DNA of 64,000 nt, taken from positions 1,004,501 through 1,068,500 of the forward strand of contig NC_059547.1 of assembly GCF_905220415.1 (NCBI RefSeq). Reading direction: 5' to 3'. A model generated the notes under the pieces. It did no database searches and had not been told where the DNA came from. It worked only from the letters and a program-made list of their open reading frames with translations. This document shows, piece after piece, positions 28,001 through 37,090 of the stretch. This stretch comes from Colias croceus (Eukaryota > Arthropoda > Insecta > Lepidoptera > Pieridae). Each line of letters begins with the position of its first letter. Within the stretch, counting starts at the first letter, position 1. The position numbers and the translations under genes were made by a program.

Positions 28001-31000
28001 AGTCAGTCAAGAGATATGTGTGGCTAGAGATCCACGGGATTGTATGGTCTCAGTGTATTACTTATTTAGTTTTTTAGGTTTTTCTGATTCAGTCTGATTC
28101 CGTGTGTGGATCGTAAATGTTTGTTTTTGTATTATTTTTAATTTTTACTCGAGATAGAGTTCAGTTTTCTACTATACAATTTTATAATATTCATATGATT
28201 TTGCTAGTTTAATGTTGATTTACAAATAGAGTGACCTTGTTTTTGAGAAAATTGTCCTTATTTAATTTAGTAGTTGTTTATAGTATTTAATTTAATTATT
28301 CAATCATTATTTTTGATTTTATTTCGTCTTTTCTAAAACAATATGACGAATCTCCCATATAATCTATACTAATATTATAAAGAGGAAAGGTTTGTAATTA
28401 TGTATGTATATGTATGGTTTTCACGCATAAACTACTGGACCAATTTCAAAAATTCTTTCACCATTAGAAAGCTTCTATCTATTAATATTAATCTTCACTG
28501 AGCAACATAGGCTAGGTTTTATCCCGGAAATCCCACGGGAACGGGAAATATGCGGGTTTTTCATTGAAAACGCGGGCGAGGCCACAGGCGAGAAGCTAGT
28601 AAATTATATTCGAATATCTATATTTTTGTATAATATCTATATTGTGTAATATTTATAATTCTATCCGCAGTACCATGGATGCCAATAATATCTCACGCGA
28701 ACGAGGCGTGGGAACAGCGGAACCATCCGAACTTACACTTTATGTTCTATGAAGATATGTTACAGGTATGTTATCACAAACTTCATCATTAATAACATAG
28801 ACATAATAATCATCATTAAAATTTGCACTAATTACTTCAACATCACCATTATCACCAATAACAATAGCATCATCATCATTATCGTCACCAATAACAACAC
28901 CATCATCATCAGTATCATCAACAACAACAATATTAAAAATTTGGATGTATGTTGAAACTAATTCTACATCAATTGGTGGAACCAATAAAAGATTTTCGGT
29001 ATAAAGACATATGTATATAAATATTAAAGAACATAATGTGATATCGTAATTCTTATATTCTTTGCACCAGTGTAGTGTACGAAAGTAATGAGTCACAATT
29101 TTTTTCAATATCTAATTTTCTTGGAAAATCTTCGGATGATCATATTTTTTGAAAACTTGCATTTTATAACTCATACGACAATTATTTTTCATTATATTTT
29201 GCAAAATTTATTAACTTTCTTTCAAGGATCTACCAAAAATGATACACGGTGTGAGCGCGTTCCTCAATCGCGACTATACAGACGAACAGATAAACAAACT
29301 CGCGGAACATTTGACGTTTAGTAACTTGAAGAAGAACAAGAATGTGAATAACACAACTGGTGATAGCGAAGTGCAGTTTATTCGGAAAGGTGAGTTTTTC
29401 ATAATGATATCAATATAGATTTTTTTATATATATATACAGGATGTCCCACTATTGGTATACTAAGCGCGAAGTGCCTTGTGGTTTTGAATACACAGATCA
29501 CGTAAAAAATACTTAAAAACAAAATTATTTAAATTTTTGCTGAAAATCCATGTTTTCTTCTCTAGCTTGCCGCAGCAGCATATACCGCTTCGCTAATATG
29601 AGCATTTTGTCTATGAAAACATAATCTTAAACGATAGCTCACATGCTGGTGGCAAAGTTGGGCGGGTTGCTTGTTATGGGTGTACACTGTACAAATAGAG
29701 TTTTAAGAATTCATCTATTTGAAAAAAAAATGTGTCTGGAATTTTATAAGTATTTTCTACGTACTCTGCGTATGCAAAACTATAACGTCCTCTGAGCTTA
29801 GTATACCAACAGTGGGACACCCTGTATGACTCATTAAATTAGATATTACTTTTTGCTACTTGAAATGACTTATTCTTCTTTTATTTTCTTCTGAAATATT
29901 TGTTTATAATTTAATCTCAAATGTGTTCAAACCATTCAAATGTCATTGTTAAAACCATTCCAAATGATTCAACTGTACGTCTTTTTAGCCTTTTAAAATA
30001 ATCCAAGTCATGCCATTTTTATAACATAGGCTTAAATTTTAAACGTAAGAGCTTTTCCGTAGTACCTTGTAGAAATTAAACGTTTATCCAGGGGTTTTCT
30101 TACAACTTTTACACCATTGTACAACACTGAAAGAAAAATGAGGTGCTTTATCATTTTAATCCTCTTGAATGATTTGATAATTTGATTTTCTAAAGATTGA
30201 TTTTTTACTGGAGATCGTTATTATGGCTTTAAATATGGGAGAGAGAAACAGTAATTTACAGTTATGCAGCGAGCGAGCGACATGATCGCAAAAATATTCA
30301 ATCTAAGAATTTGTCTTTTTATAGATGATGTCTTTGAGATAGCCTTTTCACTCATGAATTTAATGTTCGTTCTCTTTTCTGTTTCTTAATTGAAATACAT
30401 TAAATTTGAAATATATTATGTATACCGTACATTAAATAAATTTGTAAAGTTTCTGATCATCTAAAAATATCAAACAATATCCTAATTTAACAGCAACGCA
30501 AAGCATCTTTGAGCATAAATTCGGAGCACAATTTTTCACCCGCCATGACAGCGCTCTCACTATTTCTAATTTCACTTGCCTTTCGTGTCGACACGTATTC
30601 CGTATTCTTTGAATATAAATATTCTTGTCTGCTGTTTTGAAAAATTTATAGCGAAATTGTGAATTTTGCTTTGGACATTTAAAATGTCTTACTCGAATTC
30701 TGGGTAGTTGGAGTCAGGTTAATTAAAGAGGCTGCGTAAATTTATGTCATGCTTATTTTTGGTAGATTTTTCGTATTATGGTTAGCTTTTGTTTGTTAAA
30801 AACTTTATATAAAAATCATTTTTCGAAATAGTGTTTTCATAGCTCACACAAAATACACACAACAAACTTAGTATGTTATCTATTTTTAATTTAGTACAGC
30901 ATTTTTTCATTTAGGATTTTTATCTGTTTCAGGGACAGAAAAATTTAATAAAAAGTTTATAAAACAAATGTGTGCGTGTAGGTACTAGTGTACACACGTA

Positions 31001-31586
31001 AGAAGTGAAACTTCTTTATGACCTTATTTTTCAAAAAATAATTTACTATATGCAACTTTACAGAAATACGTCGAATCTCGCGTGGTAGGGATAAGAAAAA
31101 GATGGCGCGTAATGGAAAAATGTCACGCGTAACGAAAAAATGTTACACTAAATTTTTTTCCAACCCCGATAAAGAAGTTTCACTTCAATTATTATCAAGC
31201 TTTAGCCCGCTGTTTTACTAGAGGTCGCTTACCTCTAGTAAAACAGCGGCGTATAGATTCGATATATTTCTGTAAAGTTGCATATAGTAAATTATTTTTA
31301 CTTTTAGTTTCACTTCTTACGTGTGTACACTAGTACACGCACACATTTTTTTTATAAACTTTTTATTAAATTTTTCTGTCCCTGAAACAGATAAAAATCC
31401 TACAATATAGAATTTGAATATGATAATTATTTGAACATTTAATTAACAGGAGAAGCTGGCGGCTGGCGAACACACTTCGACGCGAAAATGGAATTACAAG
31501 CAGAAGAATATCTAAACGATAGGTTAAGAGGTCTTACACTCAGGTACCCCACTTTCGATACAGACGAAGAGTGGTCTAGACTGTAA
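12231..31586 (+). CDS. cytosolic sulfotransferase (SULT family), seven coding exons
   Basis: Transfers a sulfuryl group from PAPS to a hydroxyl or amine acceptor of a small molecule (steroid, phenol, xenobiotic) in the cytosol; the acceptor cannot be told from sequence. Coding exons: 12231-12312, 24499-24633, 26657-26756, 27329-27651, 28671-28765, 29227-29389, 31450-31586. All introns are GT-AG and the frame stays open for 344 codons to TAA, close to the usual length of insect SULTs. Seen motifs: 5'-phosphosulfate loop YPRSGTTW (69-76), catalytic-type His156 in KTHLP, 3'-phosphate site R177...S185 in ARDPRDCMVS, and C-terminal RKG (298-300) followed by GGW where GDW is common. There is no signal peptide or membrane segment. 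The start is the first ATG downstream of two TCAGT initiator-like words, in a good context (GAAATGG). Introns are loaded with transposons; intron 4 holds a decayed copy of part of exon 4. Family assignment is very secure; subfamily is not. Confidence 0.95.
12965..13162 (-). mobile_element. Helitron-like fragment
   Basis: CTAGCTTCCGCCCACGACTT at the left is a reversed 3' end; the right end is TTTTATATATAGATA. Internal sequence (GTACGTGCATCCCCG) differs from the other groups. Confidence 0.7.
13255..13479 (+). mobile_element. Lep1-like Helitron
   Basis: Starts TCCTACTAATATTATAAATG, ends GGGCGGGTGGAAAGCTAG. TC...CTAG ends and a GC hairpin before the 3' end are hallmarks of the group. Confidence 0.85.
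13985..14830 (-). repeat. tandem array, ~133 bp period, six units
   Basis: The word AATCGGTTCATCCATTTATT or a close variant recurs at about 14141, 14273, 14406, 14544, 14677 and 14807, that is every 130-138 bp. Each unit also repeats GTGGGAATGAA, GTCAAATATA, AAGTGACATATCA and TGACGTGTA-like words. The first unit is preceded by a stretch (CCCCGACGCAAAAATATGGG) common in lepidopteran Helitron-like repeats. Confidence 0.8.
14870..15000 (-). pseudogene. Helitron/PIF1-type helicase C-terminal fragment
   Basis: The minus-strand frame reads KEVVYLGKNIAKGQAYVALS, then RVQNFQGVAIL. GQAYVALSRV is motif VI of PIF1-like and Helitron helicases. Nothing of the upstream helicase or of the Rep domain is present, and the frame runs into the tandem array, so this is a remnant of an autonomous Helitron. 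Confidence 0.8.
15105..15345. repeat. imperfect inverted repeat around a poly(T) run
   Basis: Arms of about 65 bp share GGAATAAATAATT, ACAAACTTCCCGA and ATACCAT-like blocks (15138-15200 against 15264-15330). The GC-rich centre reads GGCAGCCCCGACGAC and is followed by a T run. Probably a small foldback element. Confidence 0.6.
15739..15997 (+). mobile_element. Helitron 3' fragment followed by Lep1-like Helitron
   Basis: ACGAAGTCGCGGGCACAGCTAG ends a fragment near 15785; then TAATAAATGCGAAAGTTTGT starts a second element ending GCGGGTGGAAAGCTAG. Confidence 0.75.
16036..16195. repeat. inverted-repeat element in sulfotransferase intron 1
   Basis: AAAGTGAAAC near the left side pairs with GTTTCACTTT on the right; inside, GTGTAGCGCATG pairs with CATGCGCTACAC. 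The outer word also occurs in the element at 30914-31400 and in the dispersed family near 9.9, 26.0 and 52.6 kb. Confidence 0.5.
17297..17567 (-). mobile_element. tRNA-derived SINE B
   Basis: Minus-strand head GACGCGGTTGGCGCAGTGGT (A box) and GGTTCGATCCC (B box), followed by the TGGGTGTTATTATCTATAT body also seen in SINE A, ending in an ATTTATTTATT tail. A related family with a different tRNA-like head. Confidence 0.88.
17635..17971 (+). mobile_element. two tandem Helitrons of the CCGGGGCGGACC group
   Basis: Both end CGAAGCCGGGGCGGACCGCT then AG (17804 and 17971) and share TCGATAATTCTTTTTTTA and GAAGTACGAGGATGG. A head-to-tail tandem, known for Helitrons. Confidence 0.85.
18343..18692. mobile_element. 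reversed Helitron abutting a forward one
   Basis: A minus copy (CTAGCGGTCCGCCCCGGCTT to TATATTAGA, 18343-18511) is followed at once by a plus copy starting TTATAAAGCTGAAGAGTTTG. The latter's 3' part contains an enlarged hairpin (TTTCACCCGCATTGATG against CATCAATGCGGGTGAAA at 18639-18676). Confidence 0.75.
19170..19545 (-). mobile_element. RTE-type LINE C-terminus with GAC repeat tail
   Basis: The minus strand reads GRPPTRWTDDLVRVAGSRWM then WKSLREAYVQQ, the C-terminal signature of insect RTE elements, followed by GAC repeats at 19187-19209. The part before this (about 19380-19545) looks like a second repeat joined to it (GGGTGTCGTAAAAGGCGACT). Confidence 0.75.
20207..20330 (-). mobile_element. 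LINE 3' tail
   Basis: On the minus strand CATGTTTACTTGCAAATAAA followed by CGATTTATTTATTTATTTAT; similar tails occur on Jockey-like LINEs. Its 5' limit is unclear. Confidence 0.5.
20458..20600 (+). mobile_element. truncated Helitron
   Basis: GGCTGAAGAGTTTGTTTGTT through ATCGAGGAAGGCTATG, the 5' part of the group that also occurs at 18512, 23340, 32866, 44130 and 60478; its 3' end is missing. Confidence 0.65.
20831..20995 (-). mobile_element. degraded Lep1-like Helitron
   Basis: CTAGCTTTTCGCCGGATAGT at the left and TTATAATATTAGTAGGA at the right. Confidence 0.7.
21522..22427 (-). mobile_element. Lep1-like Helitron split by a nested element
   Basis: Left part CTAGCTTTCCACCCGCAACA to GTGATTGAGTAA; right part CAGACAGACAGAGTTACTTT to TATTAGTATGGA. 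The 665 bp TAA-flanked element separates them. Confidence 0.85.
21717..22381. mobile_element. 665 bp Harbinger-like element, GCGCGTTGGC-rich, nested
   Basis: Inverted ends share CTACACATAGGCCA, flanked by TAA. The subterminal parts repeat GCGCGTTGGC-like words in both orientations. It is inserted in a Lep1-like Helitron whose two halves (GTGATTGAGTAA and CAGACAGACAGAG) flank it, giving an insertion order. Confidence 0.85.
22940..23475 (+). mobile_element. two Helitron 3' fragments
   Basis: One ends GAAGCTGCGGGCGGAAAGCT AG at 22991; the other runs from about 23345 (TTAGATAGCCCATTCATCGA) to GCGGAGCACAGCTGCTAG at 23476. The 350 bp between shows nothing else. Confidence 0.65.
24499..24633 (+). 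CDS. sulfotransferase exon 2 (codons 28-72)
   Basis: Acceptor TTACAG, donor GTAATA. Encodes residues up to YPRS of the PAPS 5'-phosphosulfate loop; that loop is split by intron 2. A full-length Helitron begins only 27 bp past this donor. Confidence 0.93.
24661..25149 (-). mobile_element. 489 bp non-autonomous Helitron, minus copy
   Basis: Ends CTAG...GA on the plus strand, so TC...CTAG on the minus, between A and T. Contains a GACA tetranucleotide run and the GCGGACGGAGTCGCGGGCGG 3' region. It matches 44443-44913 along its full length. Inserted 27 bp after the sulfotransferase exon 2 donor. Confidence 0.88.
25981..26150 (+). repeat. dispersed repeat family A, copy 2
   Basis: Contains AGAAGTGGAACTTCT, TACCAAAATCGTCGTC, CCATGACGTGACGGTATTGCC and AAGAAGTTTCACTTC in the same order and spacing as copy 1. 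Lies in sulfotransferase intron 2. Confidence 0.7.
26382..26517 (-). mobile_element. short Lep1-like Helitron
   Basis: CTAGGTTTCCGCCCGCGGCT at the left to TAATACTAAGTATGGA at the right, internally shortened, with a GACA repeat. Sulfotransferase intron 2. Confidence 0.75.
26657..26756 (+). CDS. sulfotransferase exon 3 (codons 73-105)
   Basis: Acceptor TTCCAG, donor GTAAGT. Completes the loop (GTTW) and the following helix TQEMVWLLEND, the usual continuation of the motif in SULTs. Confidence 0.95.
27329..27651 (+). CDS. sulfotransferase exon 4 (codons 106-213)
   Basis: Acceptor CCACAG, donor GTGAGT. The longest exon. It carries KTHLP with the catalytic-type His156 and the 3'-phosphate-binding segment VARDPRDCMVSVYY (175-188). 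Confidence 0.95.
27752..28008 (-). mobile_element. tRNA-derived SINE A, copy 2
   Basis: Same A and B boxes and body as copy 1. Located in sulfotransferase intron 4 directly beside the partial exon 4 duplicate. The tail is AAATAAATGAAATAAATAAA-like. Confidence 0.9.
28014..28067 (+). pseudogene. decayed partial copy of sulfotransferase exon 4
   Basis: Directly after the head of a SINE in intron 4 lies a stretch reading ICVARDPRDCMVSVYYL, a near copy of the 3'-phosphate segment of exon 4 (about 27529-27580). Most differences are synonymous (GCC/GCT, AGG/CGG, TAT/TAC). It is too short to be an exon and has no splice sites, so it is a relic of an exon or gene duplication. A shorter possible match lies before the SINE at about 27715-27738. 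Confidence 0.8.
28363..28599 (+). mobile_element. Lep1-like Helitron in sulfotransferase intron 4
   Basis: TCTATACTAATATTATAAAG at the start, GGGCGAGGCCACAGGCGAGA then AGCTAG at the end; ends 71 bp before exon 5. Confidence 0.8.
28671..28765 (+). CDS. sulfotransferase exon 5 (codons 214-245)
   Basis: Acceptor TCCGCAG, donor GTATGT. Encodes PWMPIISHANEAWEQR and LHFMFYEDML, matching the family pattern in which a Trp-containing segment and an F-x-x-YEDM strand follow the 3'-phosphate site. An imperfect TCA/ACA triplet repeat starts about 20 bp downstream in the intron. Confidence 0.95.
28785..28940. repeat. imperfect TCA/ACA triplet repeat
   Basis: Runs of ATCATC, ACCATCATCATC and AACAACAACAAT in sulfotransferase intron 5. 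They create an Asp-rich frame on one strand and an Ile/Asn-rich one on the other; both are artefacts. Confidence 0.75.
29227..29389 (+). CDS. sulfotransferase exon 6 (codons 246-299)
   Basis: Acceptor TTTCAAG, donor GTGAGT. Encodes the helical segment from DLPKMIHGVSAFLNRDY to FIRK, the start of the RKG motif that contacts the PAPS 3'-phosphate. An Asn-rich loop (NKNVNNTTG) precedes it. Confidence 0.93.
29438..29824. mobile_element. 387 bp mariner-type MITE in sulfotransferase intron 6
   Basis: Ends CAGGATGTCCCACTATTGGT and the complement of ACCAACAGTGGGACACCCTG form about 30 bp inverted repeats flanked by TA. It has no open frame. Confidence 0.8.
30914..31400. mobile_element. 487 bp foldback element with ~100 bp arms (TA-flanked)
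   Basis: Starts GGATTTTTATCTGTTTCAGG and ends with its complement, flanked by TA, as in mariner-type elements. The arms run to the shared GTGTACAC...AAGAAGTGAAAC stretch. A second inverted repeat (CGCTTACCTCTAGTAAAACAGC region at 31205-31250) lies inside. It sits in sulfotransferase intron 6, just before exon 7. Confidence 0.85.
31450..31586 (+). CDS. sulfotransferase exon 7 with stop (codons 300-344)
   Basis: Acceptor AACAG. Encodes GEAGGWRTHF and a charged C-terminal helix ending in EEWSRL, then TAA at 31584-31586. The acceptor lies only 49 bp after the end of a 487 bp foldback transposon in intron 6. Confidence 0.93.
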
Positions 31587-32098
31587 GTTATACTTAAGTT
31601 ATTAAGTAAGTAGCTTAGTAATGTATTATTAGATTAAGTAGGTTTAGTAATTTATTTTAGACGAAATGTAGTTTTGTAGGATAATATTGAAGTAACAAAT
31701 TATGGTGTGTACAATATTTTTGTTAAAAATAATGTATTTTTTTTTGTGGAGATATTTTTAAATTTCTCATTTATAAATCATTAAATATAAATGCTATAAA
31801 TAGTTAATATCTAATTCATTGTTCATTGTTTTAAAATTCCGTAAAATGTTTTGTTTAAAAAATGAGCTGTCTAAGCATTTATAACTCTGCATTTTTATGT
31901 AACTGTCTGTGTATGCGTTTGCATGAATATATTCGTATTGTGATTGTGTGCCATGGTGTACGAATAATTAGACAGGACAATTTAAAGTTAAATATAATAT
32001 CTACACTTTTTCATGTTTTGTATTTTTAATAGCATATATTGTAATGTATTTATTTTAGTTAAGTAGAAAATAATGTACATTGTAGATAATGTTTGACT

Positions 32099-32104
32099 AA
32101 TAAA
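32099..32104 (+). terminator. candidate sulfotransferase poly(A) signal
   Basis: AATAAA about 510 bp after the stop codon, followed by T-rich sequence; a second AATAAA starts at 32144. Either could end the transcript. Confidence 0.4.
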
Positions 32105-32865
32105 TTTTTTACTTTGATAAGTAAGCATATTAGACCTGTTTGAAATAAAACATGATAATACTATTTTGTTTGAATATGAAATGCATATGAGTGGATAAAA
32201 AAAATGGGAGTTTATTGCAATATTAATAATTATGCTCTCTCCTTAAAATACAGTTAAACTGTTAAAAAAATATATACAGAGACGTGATTAATAAAAGCAT
32301 TAAGAGGAGACTCCCTAACATAGTTTCTAGGACTGAGAGACCGGTTAGCCGTTAGACCCACATTGGACCGCAAAAGCGTGAATCGAGCAAAAATGTTACA
32401 ATTACTTAACTGTCTTGTACATGGAAAGAAAAAGACCCAATAAATCATATAATACTAAAGTTCCATTTTGACTGTATGTGTGACTGTTTCAGTATATTAA
32501 TGCAAATTCACATAAAATTTAGGGAGCCTCCCCTTAAGATTATTCTAAGTTTTTACATTTATTATACTTAAGTGTCAGTTCCTTAATACCTTTAATAAGA
32601 CTGATCTTTAAGGTTTCAGCTGAGTATATTTTTAGAGAATTATGTAATTTAAATTGTACCTATTTCATTTCATAAAATATTTATTAAACAATGATTTCCT
32701 CACATAACACTTAAAACAAGTCGTAACACTTAACACAAAATATGTCGAAATGAAAAATTAAAATATTTATAATATTATATTATTTTCTTTACTGTAGTTA
32801 AATTAGTCTATATATAATTTAAATTAGAGGTAATAAAATAATAATCTTTACTTATAATATTATAA

Positions 32866-33012
32866 AGCCGACGAGTTTGTTTGTTTGAACGCGCTAATTT
32901 CGGGAACTACTGGTCCTATTTGAAAAAAATTTTTCGGTCTTAGATAGCCCATTTATAATATATATCATTTCGCTAAGACCAACAGGAGCGCAGTAATGCG
33001 GGTTAAACCTAG
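32866..33012 (+). mobile_element. degraded Helitron downstream of sulfotransferase
   Basis: AAGCCGACGAGTTTGTTTGT through CTAAGACCAACAGGAGCG to GGTTAAACCTAG. Confidence 0.65.
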
Positions 33013-34984
33013 TAACAAATAAGTAAAATAATGTCGCATTTATTACATTATGTAAGTATGTACAAGATTTTATATTAGTTTCACATCAGAACGTTACGAA
33101 CTTGCATCAGATATCATAGATATATAAAGATATCATAAAAATGTTATACAAGACCTTAGGGTCCTTTTTAAGTTTTAACCCATGTACAAAAGAACCATAT
33201 CATTAATTAGTGTATTGTTTATTTTATATATAATGTATAATTTAAATTATAATAAATAATTGTTTTGTAAAGCACTTTATGTAAGATATTTGTGAATATT
33301 GTTACGTTTTTAATATTAAAAGATAGAAGACTTATACCTACATTTATTTATTTTTAATTTATTATTTTGTTCTGACCTTTCATAGCCCACCCCCTTAGCA
33401 AATTTTCATTACAAGCAAGCTTTTAAAATCAAACTTATTAGATTTTAGTCAGGTTCAAGGTACAGAGGCACTATTTAGATTATTTTTATTAGTCTGTACA
33501 CCCAGAACCAGAAATATCTAAGGCCTCATTGTTGTAACACAATAACAAAAAAAATTACCACCAAAAAATTAATCACAATTTTAAAAGTACCCTCTCGCGT
33601 CTTCAAGTTTTGATAAACGACGCACATCTGTGTCTAACAAACGATGCAGTAATGATTATCGAGCGATAGCCCGAACATTTGAGGCGTAAATCTCGTAATA
33701 AATGGTTATTTATCATCTCAAATCTTCAGGGATACGCTTTATTAATACCACTACACGTCAGAGCCGGGTGTTGGGAATGGGTCGTATTGAAGCGTGGGGT
33801 TTGGGGCCACGAATAAAGCACAATATAGAAGACAGCCTAGAAAGCCTATTTATCCCGTTACGATTAATTATTTCCATCCCTTATTTTATTCACATGAAGC
33901 CTATTGATTGACCGAAAGCAGCATGTGTCCAGGAATAGACTGTCTTGAATATATGCTAAATATTATCATCAATGTTGGTTCAGTGGTAGAAATATTAAAA
34001 TGAAACAGATAGGCTGCGGGTTTATTAGCTTGGTAAACCTTAAAAAAAAGTAAGTTGATTATCTTATTAAGTGTTATCAGAGAGTTATTTGCCAGCAATA
34101 GATTTCGTTTAATTTTTAGAGACAAGAGGCGTTCTATGGCTAAGAATCAGGTGGTTGTTTTCCTTATGTCTTATTATTTAACTTTAGCTTAATTTTTTAC
34201 AGTTCATATATTACCATTTACCATACTACACTTACTAATTACTACACTTAAACATTACAAACATGACATTGTATAGCAAATATAAGATAGTACATTCAAT
34301 GACCTATTTAATTATACTAGTAGACGCGGCATACGCCAACATCATTGCACAAAAAAACAGCGTAATTAATACATACCTACTTACTAACGCATTATCACCA
34401 ATACAGTTGTTCTCTCTTTCACTCTCACGCACTAGACATAATACATGTCTCACTCATGTACTTCGTAATAACAACTGCCAAAGAACGTCCAGCCACGACG
34501 CTGAATGGTGCGTGACTAAGTGAAACTCGGGCACTTAGCTGAGTTTTTTCTTGCCAAAATAGAGAGCGGGTAACGTATCTAGCTTTTTTATATATCATAG
34601 AGTACATTATTTGGGGCCTCTCATACAACGAATCCGGTCTCGTCTCACGGATGCTATAAATCAAAACTTGTAATAATCTTGACTATAAATCTGCTATGTA
34701 AGGATGCTACATCTCTATGCTTATATAATGAATTGTACAATATAAATAGTTATTTAATTAAATGATACATTGCGGTCGTAATTTGGAAATTAATTTGATC
34801 AACTATGACATTCGAATTAAAACCCACGGTTTGTGGAATTTGTATCTATTATGTTATTTAATGGTTGGAAATATTTTGTGGTAGAAGTATAACAATGTTA
34901 AATAAATAAAAATATGGCACGTCTATTTTAAGTACGTTTGGCATTCCATTAATTACATACACATTACATAAATTTACAGAAAAT

Positions 34985-35165
34985 TAAGTGAAGTCCCGTC
35001 ACCCGTGTCTCCAAGTGGGGTAAGGGGCAGGTGCATTATCTATACAACTGTTTCACTGATCGATTTTCTTTAGGGACAAGTAGGTGATCAGCTTTCTATG
35101 TCCTGCCAGACCGAGACATTTTTTTTTCTTCGTCTCCACCGGAAATCGAACCCAGGACTCCTCCT
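34985..35165 (-). mobile_element. SINE-like element with B box
   Basis: On the minus strand GAGTCCTGGGTTCGATTTCC holds a B box, and the distal part (GGGGTAAGGGGCAGGTGCAT on the plus strand) resembles 8585-8625. The A box is poor. Confidence 0.55.
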
Positions 35166-35315
35166 TTACATAGTTTAATAGTAAGCAGATAAAATACACA
35201 ATCTCGTAATGTTACTCCAAATGTTAGCATTAATCTTATCAAATGTCTCGGTTTAGCTTCTAGACAACCGCATTTGGTCTGTCTTAGAATATAGTGTCTT
35301 TGAGATTATTATGTA

Positions 35316-35535
35316 CTAGTTTTCCGCCCGCGGCTTCGCCCGCGTTTTACAAGAAAAACCCGCATAGTTCCCGTTCCCGTGGGATTTCCGTTATAAAACC
35401 TATCCTATGTGTTAATCCAAGTTACCCTCTATATGTGTGCTTAATTTCATTATAATCGGTTGAGTAGTATTTGCGTGAAAGAGTAACAAACATACACACA
35501 TCCTCACAAACTTTCGCATTTATAATATTAGTAGG
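35316..35535 (-). mobile_element. Lep1-like Helitron, intergenic
   Basis: CTAGTTTTCCGCCCGCGGCT at the left, CGCATTTATAATATTAGTAG then GA at the right; nearly full length. Confidence 0.82.
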
Positions 35536-36504
35536 ACTAGTAGGATAGGATAGTGGATAGAGGGTACTTAGAGTATGGGGATTCTCTTCATAATTGAAAA
35601 TAATAACTTTTATATGCCTATGCATAATTATTTCTTACGATCTTAAAATTGCTACGCTATGTTATACTAAATTAGCGATATGTTGTATTGTCGATAATAG
35701 CAAAATTAATAGCACCACTATTTAATATAATTTGTAAGCATAATTGTATATTAGTTTGAACATATTACCATAATTATGATATAAATTAGGTAAATTGCAA
35801 AATACAGTATAATAAAGGCTTCATTAATTACTTATCACACTCATTATCAAGAACTTACAAACGAGAACATTAATTCTAAAATAAAACGCCTGTAACTAAA
35901 TGAAAGCAAATTTATCAATCATCAAATTTGCTAAAACAAAGTGTAAAATTGAAATTTACGTGACAAAGCCCGTATTCCCACATTCCCATTGTAGCAGGTA
36001 AGTTAAAAGGTAACAATGGTTACTTTTGTTTCGTATTATTACGAAATCCATCGGCCCGTTAATTATTACATTAATCAAGCGGTAAACGATGGCAGAGTCT
36101 AAACTGGCTGTTGTGTTCCGCTTGGGATCCCAATTAATTTACGTTTTAAAGTATGGAGATGAAATAGATGTTCACTATTAATATTGTACGGGAAAATTCT
36201 TTGTTCGATTCACGAAAATTTGGAAATAGGACTTGTGGTGTTTCAATGCTGCTCCTATTTACTATAAGAAGAACCCGTGTCTTTTTCAAACTCAAAAAAA
36301 GAAAATTAGCGGAATTAATCCATAAGTATATACACCATAATTAAGATATACCGGCTATAAATTTGTTACATAAAGCATAGATGTAGATTTTATCGAAAAT
36401 GAAAATGACGAAGAGAGAGATAGCCTTAAAATCACAGAAGTTTTCCCTCATAACATGTGCCACATATTTAAAGTGACACCAGAGGTATTTGGTAAATAGT
36501 TTAA

Positions 36505-37090
36505 GGTGAGTATCGACTTCGCGCTCCAAGAGATCGAACATTGGCGCGCGCTCCAGCCGCGTGAAATGGATACCAGTTTGGAACGCGCGCCAAAATGTTC
36601 GTTGGAGCGGTCGAACGCGGAGCGGTCCGTTCCGTCGGGTGTCGGTTTTTTACCGCGCATCAATCGTGGCGCGCGCGCCAATGGAGACGGGTTTGTCGTA
36701 TTTTTTGTGTTTGTTGCGCTCCGAGTAATAATTATTATGGATAACCAAAGTGAAGTGAAGTTTTTTATTGTGTCTTCTATCACTTCGAACTGCATATCTC
36801 TTATAAGTGTCACTCGATACTGCATTCTTTTTCGGTACAGCTCTTTTATCCACCAACGCACTTTTCGTTTCTGTTTTTTCTTTCTTATTATGCTGTGTAT
36901 AATTACAAAAGCTGCTGCTGCTCGTACACGACTAGCTTCCTAATGAACGGTCAAACACTGGAACGGTTGCCACGCGCGCCAGGCGCGCTTAGTTGATATA
37001 CTTCAATTATTTGGAACGCGCTCAGCGGAACGCACTCTCGGCGCGGTCATTCATGGCGCGCGCGCCAGGAGCGCGAAGTCGATACCCAGC
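36505..37090. mobile_element. 586 bp element with Harbinger-like coding remnant
   Basis: Inverted ends GGTGAGTATCGACTTCGCGC and its near match are flanked by TTAA at 36501 and 37091. Both ends are rich in GGCGCGCGCC and GGAGCG words. On the minus strand at about 36735-36865 a frame reads KVRWWIKELYRKRMQYRVTL, then IKNFTSLW after a gap. This is reminiscent of the R-W-W...R...NF pattern at the N-terminus of Harbinger transposases. The rest of the transposase is absent. Confidence 0.7.

Larger units (their letters stand above)
31587..36500. other. intergenic region after the sulfotransferase
   Basis: Apart from poly(A) signals, two Helitrons and one SINE-like element, I see AT-rich sequence with no coding pattern. 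The frames at 33702, 34263 and 34425 have no motif. Confidence 0.5.

Noticed and set aside
28740..29108. Asp-rich 122-codon frame on the minus strand and Ile/Asn-rich frame on the plus strand
   Set aside because: Both are translations of an imperfect TCA/ACA triplet repeat in sulfotransferase intron 5.
36448..36943. Two overlapping frames of 137 and 145 codons
   Set aside because: They span the inverted ends of a transposon; only a short part of the minus frame resembles a transposase.
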